22,414 nt of DNA from a virus: IMG/VR virus record IMGVR_UViG_3300042455_001048, positions 1 to 22,414 of that record; one strand, given 5' to 3'. The translations under genes and the position numbers were made by a program. Shown piece after piece: positions 6,701 through 14,039 of the stretch (positions are counted from its first letter, which is position 1; every line of letters begins with the position of its first letter). The notes under the pieces are model-generated. The model did no database searches and had not been told where the DNA came from. It saw only the letters and a program-made list of their open reading frames with translations.

Positions 6701-9265
6701 TGTGAATACGACCTCAGTGTTTTGTATGGTGATGTTGTGACAGCTTCTTCAATTTCTAATACATGGGGTTTTACTAACAGAGTAAAAGTTACTAGTGGTG
6801 TTGGTGGGGCGCCTAAATATCATTTAAATCAACCAATTAAACCTGGTTTTAAAAATATTAGACATAATTTAACAAATAATTTTGATACCGATACTTATAG
6901 TGGTCAAAAATTATATTTTGATTCCTTCCATTATCAACCGAGTCCGACTGGCCCCGCGGCTTTTAGTGGATTTAATTCTAATTTACAAACTTACTATTCT
7001 TCATTAGATAATGGTAGTATGTCGTTCACACCTCAAGTTGGTACTCCTAGTTTAGAGACTGGTTTTAATTCTGACACAACTTACGGTGTTAATGTTGATG
7101 GTAACATTAATTACTTTGCTAGAGAATTTAATTCACAACCAGGTTTAATTGACCCAAATACAAATAACTACCTCGCTCCCATAAACCCTTATAATGTTCC
7201 AAACACTAATTTTCCCAACACTGTAAGTCGTGGATATTACGATAATGAAATTATTGAAGGAGGGTCTGGAATGTATTGTCAAACTTTTGTAAGAGCACTT
7301 AGCGTAGCGGCAAGTATAGGTGGAACCTACGACTATAAATCATATTATTATGCACCAAAATACCCTATTGCTAACATGTCATATAATTTGGGTGGTAGTC
7401 GAAAAATAATAATGAGGTCAGATAGATTACCTACATCTACTACATTACAAAACAATTTAAATAATAGTTTTGCATTACATAACAATGTTAATTTCTCAGT
7501 ATATTCAATTAGTGATGATGGTACTTCAGTGCAAGCTCAAGGTGTTGGTGGCGGCCAATCGGGAAGTATAACGGGTAATACTGCGGACTCATTAAGTGAT
7601 GGTGAGACGGAACCTCAAATTATTAGTTCAGTTATTGACTCATTCAACTGTGGGGCGATGATTAATTTAGACTGTTATAAAGAGGTTAATGGAGAGTTAG
7701 TTGTTGATTATACAGGGCCTTGTGGGTATACCTTTTGGAACAAGAAACTGGTGACAAAGGGATGTTATACTTTTATAACTACAATTTTTTTATCATTAGT
7801 CTCAGACTTTAAATTATTAACCGAGTGGGTTAGTCGTTTATTAATAACATTTGCCGCATGTCGAAACGTGTGGGGACATCTGTTCACAAATAATTGGATT
7901 AATGGTACTTTATACGCATTTAATTTTAATAATGATGTCACATTTACATCTCCATTATCACCAAATCCAAATCAAGCAAGATATTCTTATTGTGATGATG
8001 TGGTTATATTACATAATAATACTAACAATTTTTATTATAGAAGTAGCCCATGGGACCGAATTGAGTTTATTGGACAAAATAGAGCAACACCAAATACTTT
8101 TACTTCGGCATTATTTGGGGGGTATGGTGGAAATATGTATAATTTATTATACCCAACGACCATTATGGATTTAGGTCCAAGAAATGATTATTTACAAGAT
8201 ATTGTAATGTCAGATAAATATGATGGATATGTTGCTAATAAATTAAAATCAACTACTTTCTCAGATGTTACTGAATTATTAAATTTGTTCGTAATTACTA
8301 GGTTGGCTAATTCAAGTTTCTTACAACTATTAATTGGTGGAGGAAATGTGTTCTCATATTTTAGTAGAGTTAAAAATATGGTTGATGGGGATTACGCTCA
8401 GTCGATTTCAATTAATTCAGAACTTGGAGTTGCACCATTTCAATCGGCAAATTACCCCGACAGACCTGGACAAGATTCTATTTATATTAATACGCTTTCA
8501 GATGATGACCAAGTATTTGGAATATTCTATCAATCAGATACAAGACTAAGAGATTTAATTAGCCCAAAAAGGACAATTATTGACGATACTGTTCCGGCAA
8601 CTAATGTGTGCGCGTTTAGTAATATTGAAGTTTCTTCCCAAGACGTTCCATTTTATCAATGGGAAGTTAGGACAAATAAAGTTGGTTCAAACGATAGTAT
8701 TTTTGGTAGTCAAGTTAATGGGTGGATGACTGACCCGTTATCTACAACTAGTTTCTTTACTAAGAAATATCAAAGTTTAGATAGAATAGAATCAGCGTCA
8801 AGATATTTTAGAACTAATTCTACCGCAATGACTAAGTACTTTAAGGGTTATCTATATAGTGTTGAACCAAAGACCGTTACAGGTGTTTGTAGTATTTTTG
8901 GTAATGTTTTAACAATTTATTCTCCCATTCCACAACTTTTACAAGAAGGGTTTGTATTAAGTGCCGCAGGGATTATTCCAAATACTACGATAATAAGTCA
9001 ATTAACTGTAGCATTACCAAGTACTGTTGCGGGTGGTTCAGGTACTTATCTTATTGATACTCCGCAAAATTTTGTTGGAGGGCCATTTACCGCAGTAGGG
9101 TTTATATATAGTGCGGATATTATCACTCAAGACCAAAACACCCCTAAAGGTAGAGTAATAAACACAGGAGCTCCTTTCTATTTCTATTTTGGTTTGAAGA
9201 GAGGTGGTACCGCATTTGATAGATTTGTGATTAAATGGGTCGATACTAATGATATAACTGCGTAA
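3779..9265 (+). CDS. Giant structural (baseplate/tail) protein with Ig-like domain and internal transmembrane-like segment
   Basis: The 1828-aa product is not a family I can name. Residues about 48-172 look like a carboxypeptidase-regulatory/Ig-like sandwich: GVIVGRVSINNGFGIPNAKV, then SGDYMIFGVPVGAQTVVV. A second beta region ends GIPTKGRYRFKVKW near 370. Residues 512-578 are almost wholly hydrophobic with one Arg and one His, enough for two or three membrane spans, followed by cysteines 586, 619, 622 and 624 (PDCEFCQC). Residues 720-1270 are Asn/Thr/Gly/Tyr-rich, as in extended beta structure. A second, milder hydrophobic stretch is near 1328-1365. Residues about 1702-1765 carry an inserted module ending AGGSGTYLID, like those common in phage fibre proteins. 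There is no signal peptide and no Shine-Dalgarno (AAAAAAAGACCAAT precedes ATG). Position directly after the gp6-like gene argues for a virion baseplate or tail role; it may be membrane-penetrating, which is inference. Confidence 0.75.
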   Translation: MSNSYRIRTKPGVDSSIKILIDQEFEYLEILSLKILQSQIYTRQCSDYGVIVGRVSINNGFGIPNAKVSVFIPLDSMDENDPVISELYPYKTLSDLNEDGYRYNLLPYKQQHPGHNPTGTFFTREDVLINPTLIEVYDKYYKYNAITNDSGDYMIFGVPVGAQTVVVDLDLSDIGEFSLAPQDLIRMGITTESQVSGTNFKSSTNLRELPQIITFVRNLEVEPLWGQPEICNLGITRTDFDLSAEFNINITPTAIFMGSLVSSIEEQYVKKSCKPTLTSGALCSLVAGPGEILAIRHTIAQDSNGRPILETIDLESGGQVIDENGTWLVDLPMNLDYVITNEFGEQVISDNPKNGIPTKGRYRFKVKWNQSPSVSADPIKRGYFLVPNIKEYGWKKIGNINVDPLTNNTATALNRDAAQRSYAFSLDWADYGLTGTSMGNQMIDEAIRCEDKFYEFQYNKVYTVSQLITQYRNGYGNWRIIAIKDILDSDVKCSSDNNKFPTNDAVYRFDLIYLLFTIMMFVFRPILYVLLLIVHILAFFLMLIGPILAIIAIVVYLVVITICTFINGVIWVINGIPFVSLDYLDCPDVKDIKETVNLLLNLYKKFTNLRLPNLSYPDCEFCQCTDGDAIVIDNADYPDAVANVAQTAQEAGANAVLSPFELSTSYNAASPYNTDNLVYEQLFAGTSLGNANQANNPLTPQTRAPKLIPVSGGVSNQGNDYEFTTSLTQAERLNLFNTKAKFFRNDINNNPGGGVNIINVSFNPNDIGVTHQDNVIVLMVDPSAAETFLPGNLITFQDPANSTDPNMTGFTSINDYGTTSSTGTTVNNKPGSTSNVGNITVQYADYTNGNGPALTKTYTSQQADNDAQYAKFPMDVEYFQVITAQTYSDYFTICNQPGSFGAYHGLINRFINNHMKFNRIYGKSFGSGFWINELNINYPGAFPLIKPSLYFPEFNEQIVVFLVRGVDPYSTRSNCEYDLSVLYGDVVTASSISNTWGFTNRVKVTSGVGGAPKYHLNQPIKPGFKNIRHNLTNNFDTDTYSGQKLYFDSFHYQPSPTGPAAFSGFNSNLQTYYSSLDNGSMSFTPQVGTPSLETGFNSDTTYGVNVDGNINYFAREFNSQPGLIDPNTNNYLAPINPYNVPNTNFPNTVSRGYYDNEIIEGGSGMYCQTFVRALSVAASIGGTYDYKSYYYAPKYPIANMSYNLGGSRKIIMRSDRLPTSTTLQNNLNNSFALHNNVNFSVYSISDDGTSVQAQGVGGGQSGSITGNTADSLSDGETEPQIISSVIDSFNCGAMINLDCYKEVNGELVVDYTGPCGYTFWNKKLVTKGCYTFITTIFLSLVSDFKLLTEWVSRLLITFAACRNVWGHLFTNNWINGTLYAFNFNNDVTFTSPLSPNPNQARYSYCDDVVILHNNTNNFYYRSSPWDRIEFIGQNRATPNTFTSALFGGYGGNMYNLLYPTTIMDLGPRNDYLQDIVMSDKYDGYVANKLKSTTFSDVTELLNLFVITRLANSSFLQLLIGGGNVFSYFSRVKNMVDGDYAQSISINSELGVAPFQSANYPDRPGQDSIYINTLSDDDQVFGIFYQSDTRLRDLISPKRTIIDDTVPATNVCAFSNIEVSSQDVPFYQWEVRTNKVGSNDSIFGSQVNGWMTDPLSTTSFFTKKYQSLDRIESASRYFRTNSTAMTKYFKGYLYSVEPKTVTGVCSIFGNVLTIYSPIPQLLQEGFVLSAAGIIPNTTIISQLTVALPSTVAGGSGTYLIDTPQNFVGGPFTAVGFIYSADIITQDQNTPKGRVINTGAPFYFYFGLKRGGTAFDRFVIKWVDTNDITA

Positions 9266-9266
9266 T

Positions 9267-11063
9267 ATGGGGAATAGAATAGATACTCGAGTAGTTTTAG
9301 GGTCATTAAGGTACAAGTCGGCACCTGACACAAACCTAATGTTTAATGTACCTTTAGTTCAAACTAATAAGGAGAATATTGAATTTGATAGGAATATTAA
9401 TATTGACTTACAACAAGTTTTTGATGATGAAAGACAAAAATCCGATACATTTAGACCTGCGTGCAAGTTCTCATTATTATTTAACAATTCTTATAGTGGG
9501 TCAACTAATTACGTACCATTAGAAAATAATTTATATTATGTTAACGCTGTTGCAGCTGCTAAACTACAATGTGGGTATAATCCACAAACTGTTCTTTGGT
9601 CAGGGTTTCCACAATATAATGAGTTTGACTTTGTTCGCACAGATTATAATGTCCCAGGATATACTCAACCACCCAATAATCATATTACTTTTATACCTAA
9701 AAGTGCTTCAAGTTATAATTGGAATTTTTTTGTTAGTTATGCTTATGATAATGATTTTACAAAACCATTAGAGGCTATTGACCAAAAAAGTGGACAATTA
9801 TTACAATGGATTTCTGGTGGAGGAATACCATTTATAATTAATAACACAACATTTAATGGACAAAATTTAGTATCATTTAGATGTCCGGTAAAACATGGTT
9901 TATCTATTGGTGAGCACGTAAAACTTAACTTCAGTTACATTGGAATTGACACATTTCAAGTATATTCATTAGGAGACCAAAAATCGGGGAGTGAAGAATA
10001 CATATTCAATATATATAACGTTGGGTTTACTGGCGCTGTTTTTGTTAATAATAAAAAAGGTTTTTTTAAAAGAATTATTGATATTGAAAATCCTAATGAT
10101 ACTACCTCACAATATTATGTTAGAAGACATAAATTATTAACTAACTCGCAAGACGCGGTATTAGTTAACGCAGGATTTGACCAAAATATTTTTGGTAATA
10201 AAAAGAAATTTGAAAGTAGTGGATTTACGCCAAATCGAGTTGCTAGGGTTTCAACTAAAGAAGGCTCGCAATCATATACACTATCTTTTAATAAAGACAT
10301 AAATATTAATCCTATTAGAGATAATCAAAAACGACCTATAAGTGAGTTATTTTTCACTGTCATTTGGAAAGGTTATTTTGGATTAATGTTTGGTACTAAA
10401 AAAAATCCAAATGACTATTTAGGTCTTAAACAAGGTTATGAATTTAATTTACCGGTTGACCCCGCAAACAATCAACCTAGTTCTTGGTGGGAGAACCTAA
10501 ACAGTTTATCCGACACAACATTTCCTGTTGGTTTTTATAACACACCACTTGGTGCTGGTTTAGGGCCTAATTCAGGGCCAATACCATTTACCTATATTGA
10601 ATCGTTAAAACAAAATGATATTTTAGATGGGGATTTGTGTGAGTGGAATGAATCGGAACAAAAAGAAAGAGTTATCTCAAAATTATATCATAAGTACAGA
10701 TTTAACCCATTTGTATTAAGTGTGACAGAACCACAACAATCACCCTCAAACATGTTTGGGTATTATTATCAACCTCATTACCCAATAAAGATTAGGGATT
10801 ATTCTGATTATATTGAAACGGGTAGTAAACAATTAACTGAGGGTATCCCTGACTATGCGTTTTATTCGCAAAAAACCGATTCATTTATTTGGAGAGATAT
10901 ATACCAATATGGTTTTATTAATAATGGTATTGGGGTTAATTACCCATTTATTAATGGTACCCATTACCCTTATAATTATAATATTTTTAGAATAATTCCG
11001 GAAGGAAGTAATTATGGTATAGAAGGATTAACAACTGACCCTATTATCGATGGATGTGAGTAA
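9267..11063 (+). CDS. Unrecognised tail/baseplate structural protein (598 aa)
   Basis: I do not recognise a named family. The start is an ATG one base after the upstream TAA (TAATATGG), so translation is probably coupled. The protein is rich in Tyr, Asn, Phe and Gly without long hydrophobic helices or a signal peptide, consistent with a beta-rich virion protein. Residues about 195-255 read like a small beta module of the kind PVKHGLSIGEHVKLNF, then DTFQVYSL, a pattern (pH-G-L-x-x-G-x-x-V) recurring in phage structural proteins. The C-terminal third has many Tyr/Pro pairs (YYYQPHYPIKIRDYSDY) and ends DPIIDGCE. Its last 14 bases overlap the start of the next gene. Context makes it part of the same assembly as the 1828-aa protein; the exact role is unknown. 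Confidence 0.7.
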   Translation: MGNRIDTRVVLGSLRYKSAPDTNLMFNVPLVQTNKENIEFDRNINIDLQQVFDDERQKSDTFRPACKFSLLFNNSYSGSTNYVPLENNLYYVNAVAAAKLQCGYNPQTVLWSGFPQYNEFDFVRTDYNVPGYTQPPNNHITFIPKSASSYNWNFFVSYAYDNDFTKPLEAIDQKSGQLLQWISGGGIPFIINNTTFNGQNLVSFRCPVKHGLSIGEHVKLNFSYIGIDTFQVYSLGDQKSGSEEYIFNIYNVGFTGAVFVNNKKGFFKRIIDIENPNDTTSQYYVRRHKLLTNSQDAVLVNAGFDQNIFGNKKKFESSGFTPNRVARVSTKEGSQSYTLSFNKDININPIRDNQKRPISELFFTVIWKGYFGLMFGTKKNPNDYLGLKQGYEFNLPVDPANNQPSSWWENLNSLSDTTFPVGFYNTPLGAGLGPNSGPIPFTYIESLKQNDILDGDLCEWNESEQKERVISKLYHKYRFNPFVLSVTEPQQSPSNMFGYYYQPHYPIKIRDYSDYIETGSKQLTEGIPDYAFYSQKTDSFIWRDIYQYGFINNGIGVNYPFINGTHYPYNYNIFRIIPEGSNYGIEGLTTDPIIDGCE

Positions 11064-11865
11064 CAAATATAAATTTATATTACCGACAACGGATAAATAT
11101 ATTAATTTGCCAATAGAACTTAAATGGGATTTTTATGGTAGAGACGATAGTATTGAAATTTTCCAAGAAGAAGTTGTTGAAGATATCATAGGAGTTCCTG
11201 ATGATTTTGAGATTTTAAGATTTGCCCACGATACTTACAGATTTGGAAACTCTTTTGAAGATACTAAAATAAATTATGAATTTAATTTCTATAACGGTAA
11301 CCCAAATACTGTTGGAACCTCAACAATTGCGAATTGGGTATGTAGTTATTTACCTGAAGGGTTTTCAGCGACAGAAGTTTATTATTATGAAAAACCTTTT
11401 ACCAAATCATTTTTTAAGTTAGATTTTTATGATAGTAATAGTGGTACAAATCAAACTAATTATTTTACTGTGATTTTACCCGTTCAACAGGGTCTTACTG
11501 AAAGTGTTAGTATTTCACCCATAAAACCAAACGTTGATATTAAAATACCTTCACAATTTTTAGATTATGTTGGGGACAAAGAAGGATTTTTTTTTTATTG
11601 GTTGAGAAAAAAAGAATTTATTGATATTAGTACGTTTTATATGTCCGCAAAATTTTTTGATGCCAGATTAGGTGTATTTGTTAAAATGATGACAGTACCA
11701 CAATCCACGTTACCTAATGTCTTTTTATTTAATGGTGAAGATAAGTTTTATTATAAAGTTGTTTTAAACTCTGTTAATCAAACCTATAGAATTTTTAACA
11801 TTTCTAACGGACTTAGAGTTGGTGAGGGAACCCCCATAAAATGGTATGAATATGTAAACCCATAA
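11050..11865 (+). CDS. Unrecognised structural protein (271 aa)
   Basis: The ATG at 11050 lies inside the end of the preceding gene (14-base overlap, different frame), so it is probably translated by coupled re-initiation. An in-frame GTG at 11056 is a possible alternative. The 271-aa product is acidic near the N-terminus (EIFQEEVVEDIIGVPDDFE), then alternates short aromatic strands (YNGN, EVYYYEKPF, FFKLDFYDSNSG), as expected for a compact beta protein. A run of nine T at the codons for GFFFYW is unusual for a structural gene and a possible slippage spot, but the frame continues normally through it. No domain I can name is present. It belongs to the tail block by position and strand only. 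Confidence 0.68.
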   Translation: MDVSNKYKFILPTTDKYINLPIELKWDFYGRDDSIEIFQEEVVEDIIGVPDDFEILRFAHDTYRFGNSFEDTKINYEFNFYNGNPNTVGTSTIANWVCSYLPEGFSATEVYYYEKPFTKSFFKLDFYDSNSGTNQTNYFTVILPVQQGLTESVSISPIKPNVDIKIPSQFLDYVGDKEGFFFYWLRKKEFIDISTFYMSAKFFDARLGVFVKMMTVPQSTLPNVFLFNGEDKFYYKVVLNSVNQTYRIFNISNGLRVGEGTPIKWYEYVNP

Positions 11866-11866
11866 T

Positions 11867-13045
11867 ATGGATAATAGAATTTATTATATAAAAATATCTC
11901 CAGAAGTTATTAAAAACGATATCTTCAAGGTTAATATATACTCACCTTATACCGAAGATATTGAGATACCCTTTTGTTGTGATATATATACCCAGCAAGT
12001 TACAAAATATGTGACAGGACATACATATGTGTATTCATCCATGACTGAAATTTTATCAGGTGGAACCAACGGGGATTCAATCTTAACAGGACTTACGGTT
12101 CCAATTATGTTAACTGAGAATACGGTTGATTTGGGGTATTATTCAGTTTTTGATGGAATGGTGTTACAACAGGAAACTATGACTAATTTTTTGTTTTCTG
12201 CGACAACAACATTCCCTAACGTATATTATTTTTATAATACTTCCGATACCGAGTTTAAAAAATATTTAGAATTTTCAAATTATTATGTTGATTGGGGTGA
12301 CGGAACGCCAATACAAACAATAACAACAAACGCGCCAAATTATTACCAACACACTTACTCAACAATTGGGGAATTTACTATTATTATGTCAGGAATGAGT
12401 CCATGGGGTTCAAATATTGTTAAAAAAACAGTTGAAGTTCCATTTACTAACATTGTAATAACTAATCCTAATGGTACCGCTTATTTTACACCTGCGGGTG
12501 GTAGTTGGAGTGGGACTATGTTTAATTATGATTACATTTTTAGTGGTGATGCTAGTTGTGACGCACAAATAATGGACATTACAAATTTTACCACAGTCCC
12601 TTTTATTGTTACAGGGTACACTAAATCTTCTGTTAGCGATTTAGAAGTGTACGGAAATAAATATATTTTGTTTGGTGGAAAATATAATATAGGTGTTCAA
12701 ATAACTGGCACATCGGGAAACATTGGAACATATTGGGGACCACACCTAACAGAACCATACACTGCATATACAATTAATGGAATGAATTACTATGATTATA
12801 GTGATGGTACTACAGTATTTGCGGTTGAGTCTTCGGGATTAACTCAAGATATGTTAATTTGTTCTGCAATTACAAAAAATGAGGTATTGATAAATGTAAT
12901 TGATGAGGCTGAAGTTCAAAGTAATGTTTTTGTTGAACGAGGTAAACTATCTGGTTTGGAACGAATTGAAAGATTGGGGGAAATTGATAATATAGGTGAC
13001 CTTGAAAAATACGGATATGAATTTTTTAATATAATAAAAATATAA
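11867..13045 (+). CDS. PKD-domain tail/baseplate protein (392 aa)
   Basis: Residues about 138-185 hold a PKD-type Ig-like domain: YYVDWGDGTPIQ, then the YQHTYSTIGEFTI strand. PKD domains are beta sandwiches used for protein or polysaccharide contacts on surfaces and on phage tails. The flanks are Tyr/Thr-rich beta sequence. The last 40 residues change character to a charged, helical tail (NVFVERGKLSGLERIERLGE, followed by IDNIGDLEKYGYEFF), which looks like a separate docking or assembly element. I recall similar C-terminal tails in other phage structural proteins but cannot verify it here. The gene starts one base after the previous stop (TAATATGG), no Shine-Dalgarno. It is probably a peripheral baseplate protein; the partner is unknown. 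Confidence 0.72.
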   Translation: MDNRIYYIKISPEVIKNDIFKVNIYSPYTEDIEIPFCCDIYTQQVTKYVTGHTYVYSSMTEILSGGTNGDSILTGLTVPIMLTENTVDLGYYSVFDGMVLQQETMTNFLFSATTTFPNVYYFYNTSDTEFKKYLEFSNYYVDWGDGTPIQTITTNAPNYYQHTYSTIGEFTIIMSGMSPWGSNIVKKTVEVPFTNIVITNPNGTAYFTPAGGSWSGTMFNYDYIFSGDASCDAQIMDITNFTTVPFIVTGYTKSSVSDLEVYGNKYILFGGKYNIGVQITGTSGNIGTYWGPHLTEPYTAYTINGMNYYDYSDGTTVFAVESSGLTQDMLICSAITKNEVLINVIDEAEVQSNVFVERGKLSGLERIERLGEIDNIGDLEKYGYEFFNIIKI

Positions 13046-13046
13046 T

Positions 13047-13128
13047 ATGGATATTTATTGTTATAAAAATTTGTGGTAAATGTGGGATAGAAAAAGAAAA
13101 AAATAATAAAATATTAATAAATAATTAA
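13047..13128 (+). pseudogene. Possible remnant of a tiny zinc-ribbon gene, frameshifted
   Basis: An ATG at 13047 follows the previous stop in the same TAATATGG context used by real genes here, but reads only 10 codons (MDIYCYKNLW, TAA at 13077-13079). In the +1 frame the sequence KICGKCGIEKEKNNKI follows up to a TAA at 13126-13128, with Cys codons at 13072 and 13081. K-x-C-x-K-C-G-x-E-K is the usual opening of small phage zinc-ribbon or HNH-associated proteins. Loss of a single base in the AAAAA run (about 13066-13070) would join the two frames into about 25 codons, still short. It may be decay debris or chance. Confidence 0.3.
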
Positions 13129-13130
13129 AA

Positions 13131-14039
13131 ATGGCAACAGGAACGTACGGTACAATTAGACCAGCGGATGTCTCTCCCGAAGATGTGGAAATCATCTTAA
13201 ATTACACACCATCAAGGGATGAAACAGATAATTTTATCTTAACTAAGTTAAATGCGACATCAATCTTAAGACCATACTTTAATAACAATGATACTGGTGG
13301 TAACCCTAATATTGAAATATTGGGTGGTTTATATAATTTAAGGTTACCTTCAGACCAATTTAATAAAATTGGTATCTATACCTTAATGGTTAGACCGGCC
13401 CAAATAAGAACAAGAATACTTGATTGTGGTGTTCTATCGGCATTACCAAATGTTAAAGGGTTAGTTATTGATTTAAATGACGTGCCAACTCAGTTTAGAA
13501 ATAAATTTGTTAATCAAGGATTGGTTGGTTTTAGAATTGAATATTTAAATTCTGACGGAACTAAAGTACCTAATTTTTTTAGATTAATAACTTCATCATT
13601 TTTTTGTGAACCAGTTGTTCAAAACTTAACTAATACTTCTCAAAAAGCTATTAGATATAGGTATACTGATAATAATACAAATTTAATTTTTTGTACTGTT
13701 TCACCATCATCATCACCTACTAATAAGCCAAATGCAACACCGTATATTGGGCAACCTGACCAAGATATCATTATTACAAATACTTTCTTTAATCCAATAA
13801 CATTGGATATTGAAATTGCTGAACACGATTTCTCAACATTGGCAATTGCATTGTTTGGTAATCAAACTAAGTCTATGGATGATGGTATCTACACATTATA
13901 CGATACTCAAAATAACATATACAGACAATACAATTTATATGAAATTAGAGACCAATTTAATGAATTACTTTATGAGGTTAGACAAGATAGGGGAAATAAT
14001 ATTGACTTCAGTAAAAACTTTACAAATATAACGCAATAA
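13131..14039 (+). CDS. Unrecognised structural protein (302 aa)
   Basis: No named domain is recognised. The N-terminus (TIRPADVSPEDVEIILNYTP) is followed by beta-rich sequence with two conserved-looking strands (GIYTLMVRPAQIRTRILDCG and VKGLVIDLNDVPTQF), a Ser/Pro/Asn-rich loop near 195-210, and a C-terminus rich in Tyr/Asn/Asp (IYRQYNLYEIRDQFNELLYE) that could form a helix for oligomerisation. The start ATGGCA follows an A-rich tract (AATAATTAAAA) with no Shine-Dalgarno, and this 85-base gap holds a TATTTAT at 13052-13058. Its stop overlaps the next start by one base (TAATG), so it is coupled to the tail-I/gp7-like gene and is probably an assembly partner of it. Confidence 0.68.
   Translation: MATGTYGTIRPADVSPEDVEIILNYTPSRDETDNFILTKLNATSILRPYFNNNDTGGNPNIEILGGLYNLRLPSDQFNKIGIYTLMVRPAQIRTRILDCGVLSALPNVKGLVIDLNDVPTQFRNKFVNQGLVGFRIEYLNSDGTKVPNFFRLITSSFFCEPVVQNLTNTSQKAIRYRYTDNNTNLIFCTVSPSSSPTNKPNATPYIGQPDQDIIITNTFFNPITLDIEIAEHDFSTLAIALFGNQTKSMDDGIYTLYDTQNNIYRQYNLYEIRDQFNELLYEVRQDRGNNIDFSKNFTNITQ

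Noticed and set aside
7851-8174. Plus-strand frames at 7851, 8334, 9538, 13810, 15525, 16146, 19841 and 20987
   Set aside because: They lie fully inside larger genes in another frame, and their products are skewed to Ile, Leu, Met and His, typical of out-of-frame AT-rich sequence.
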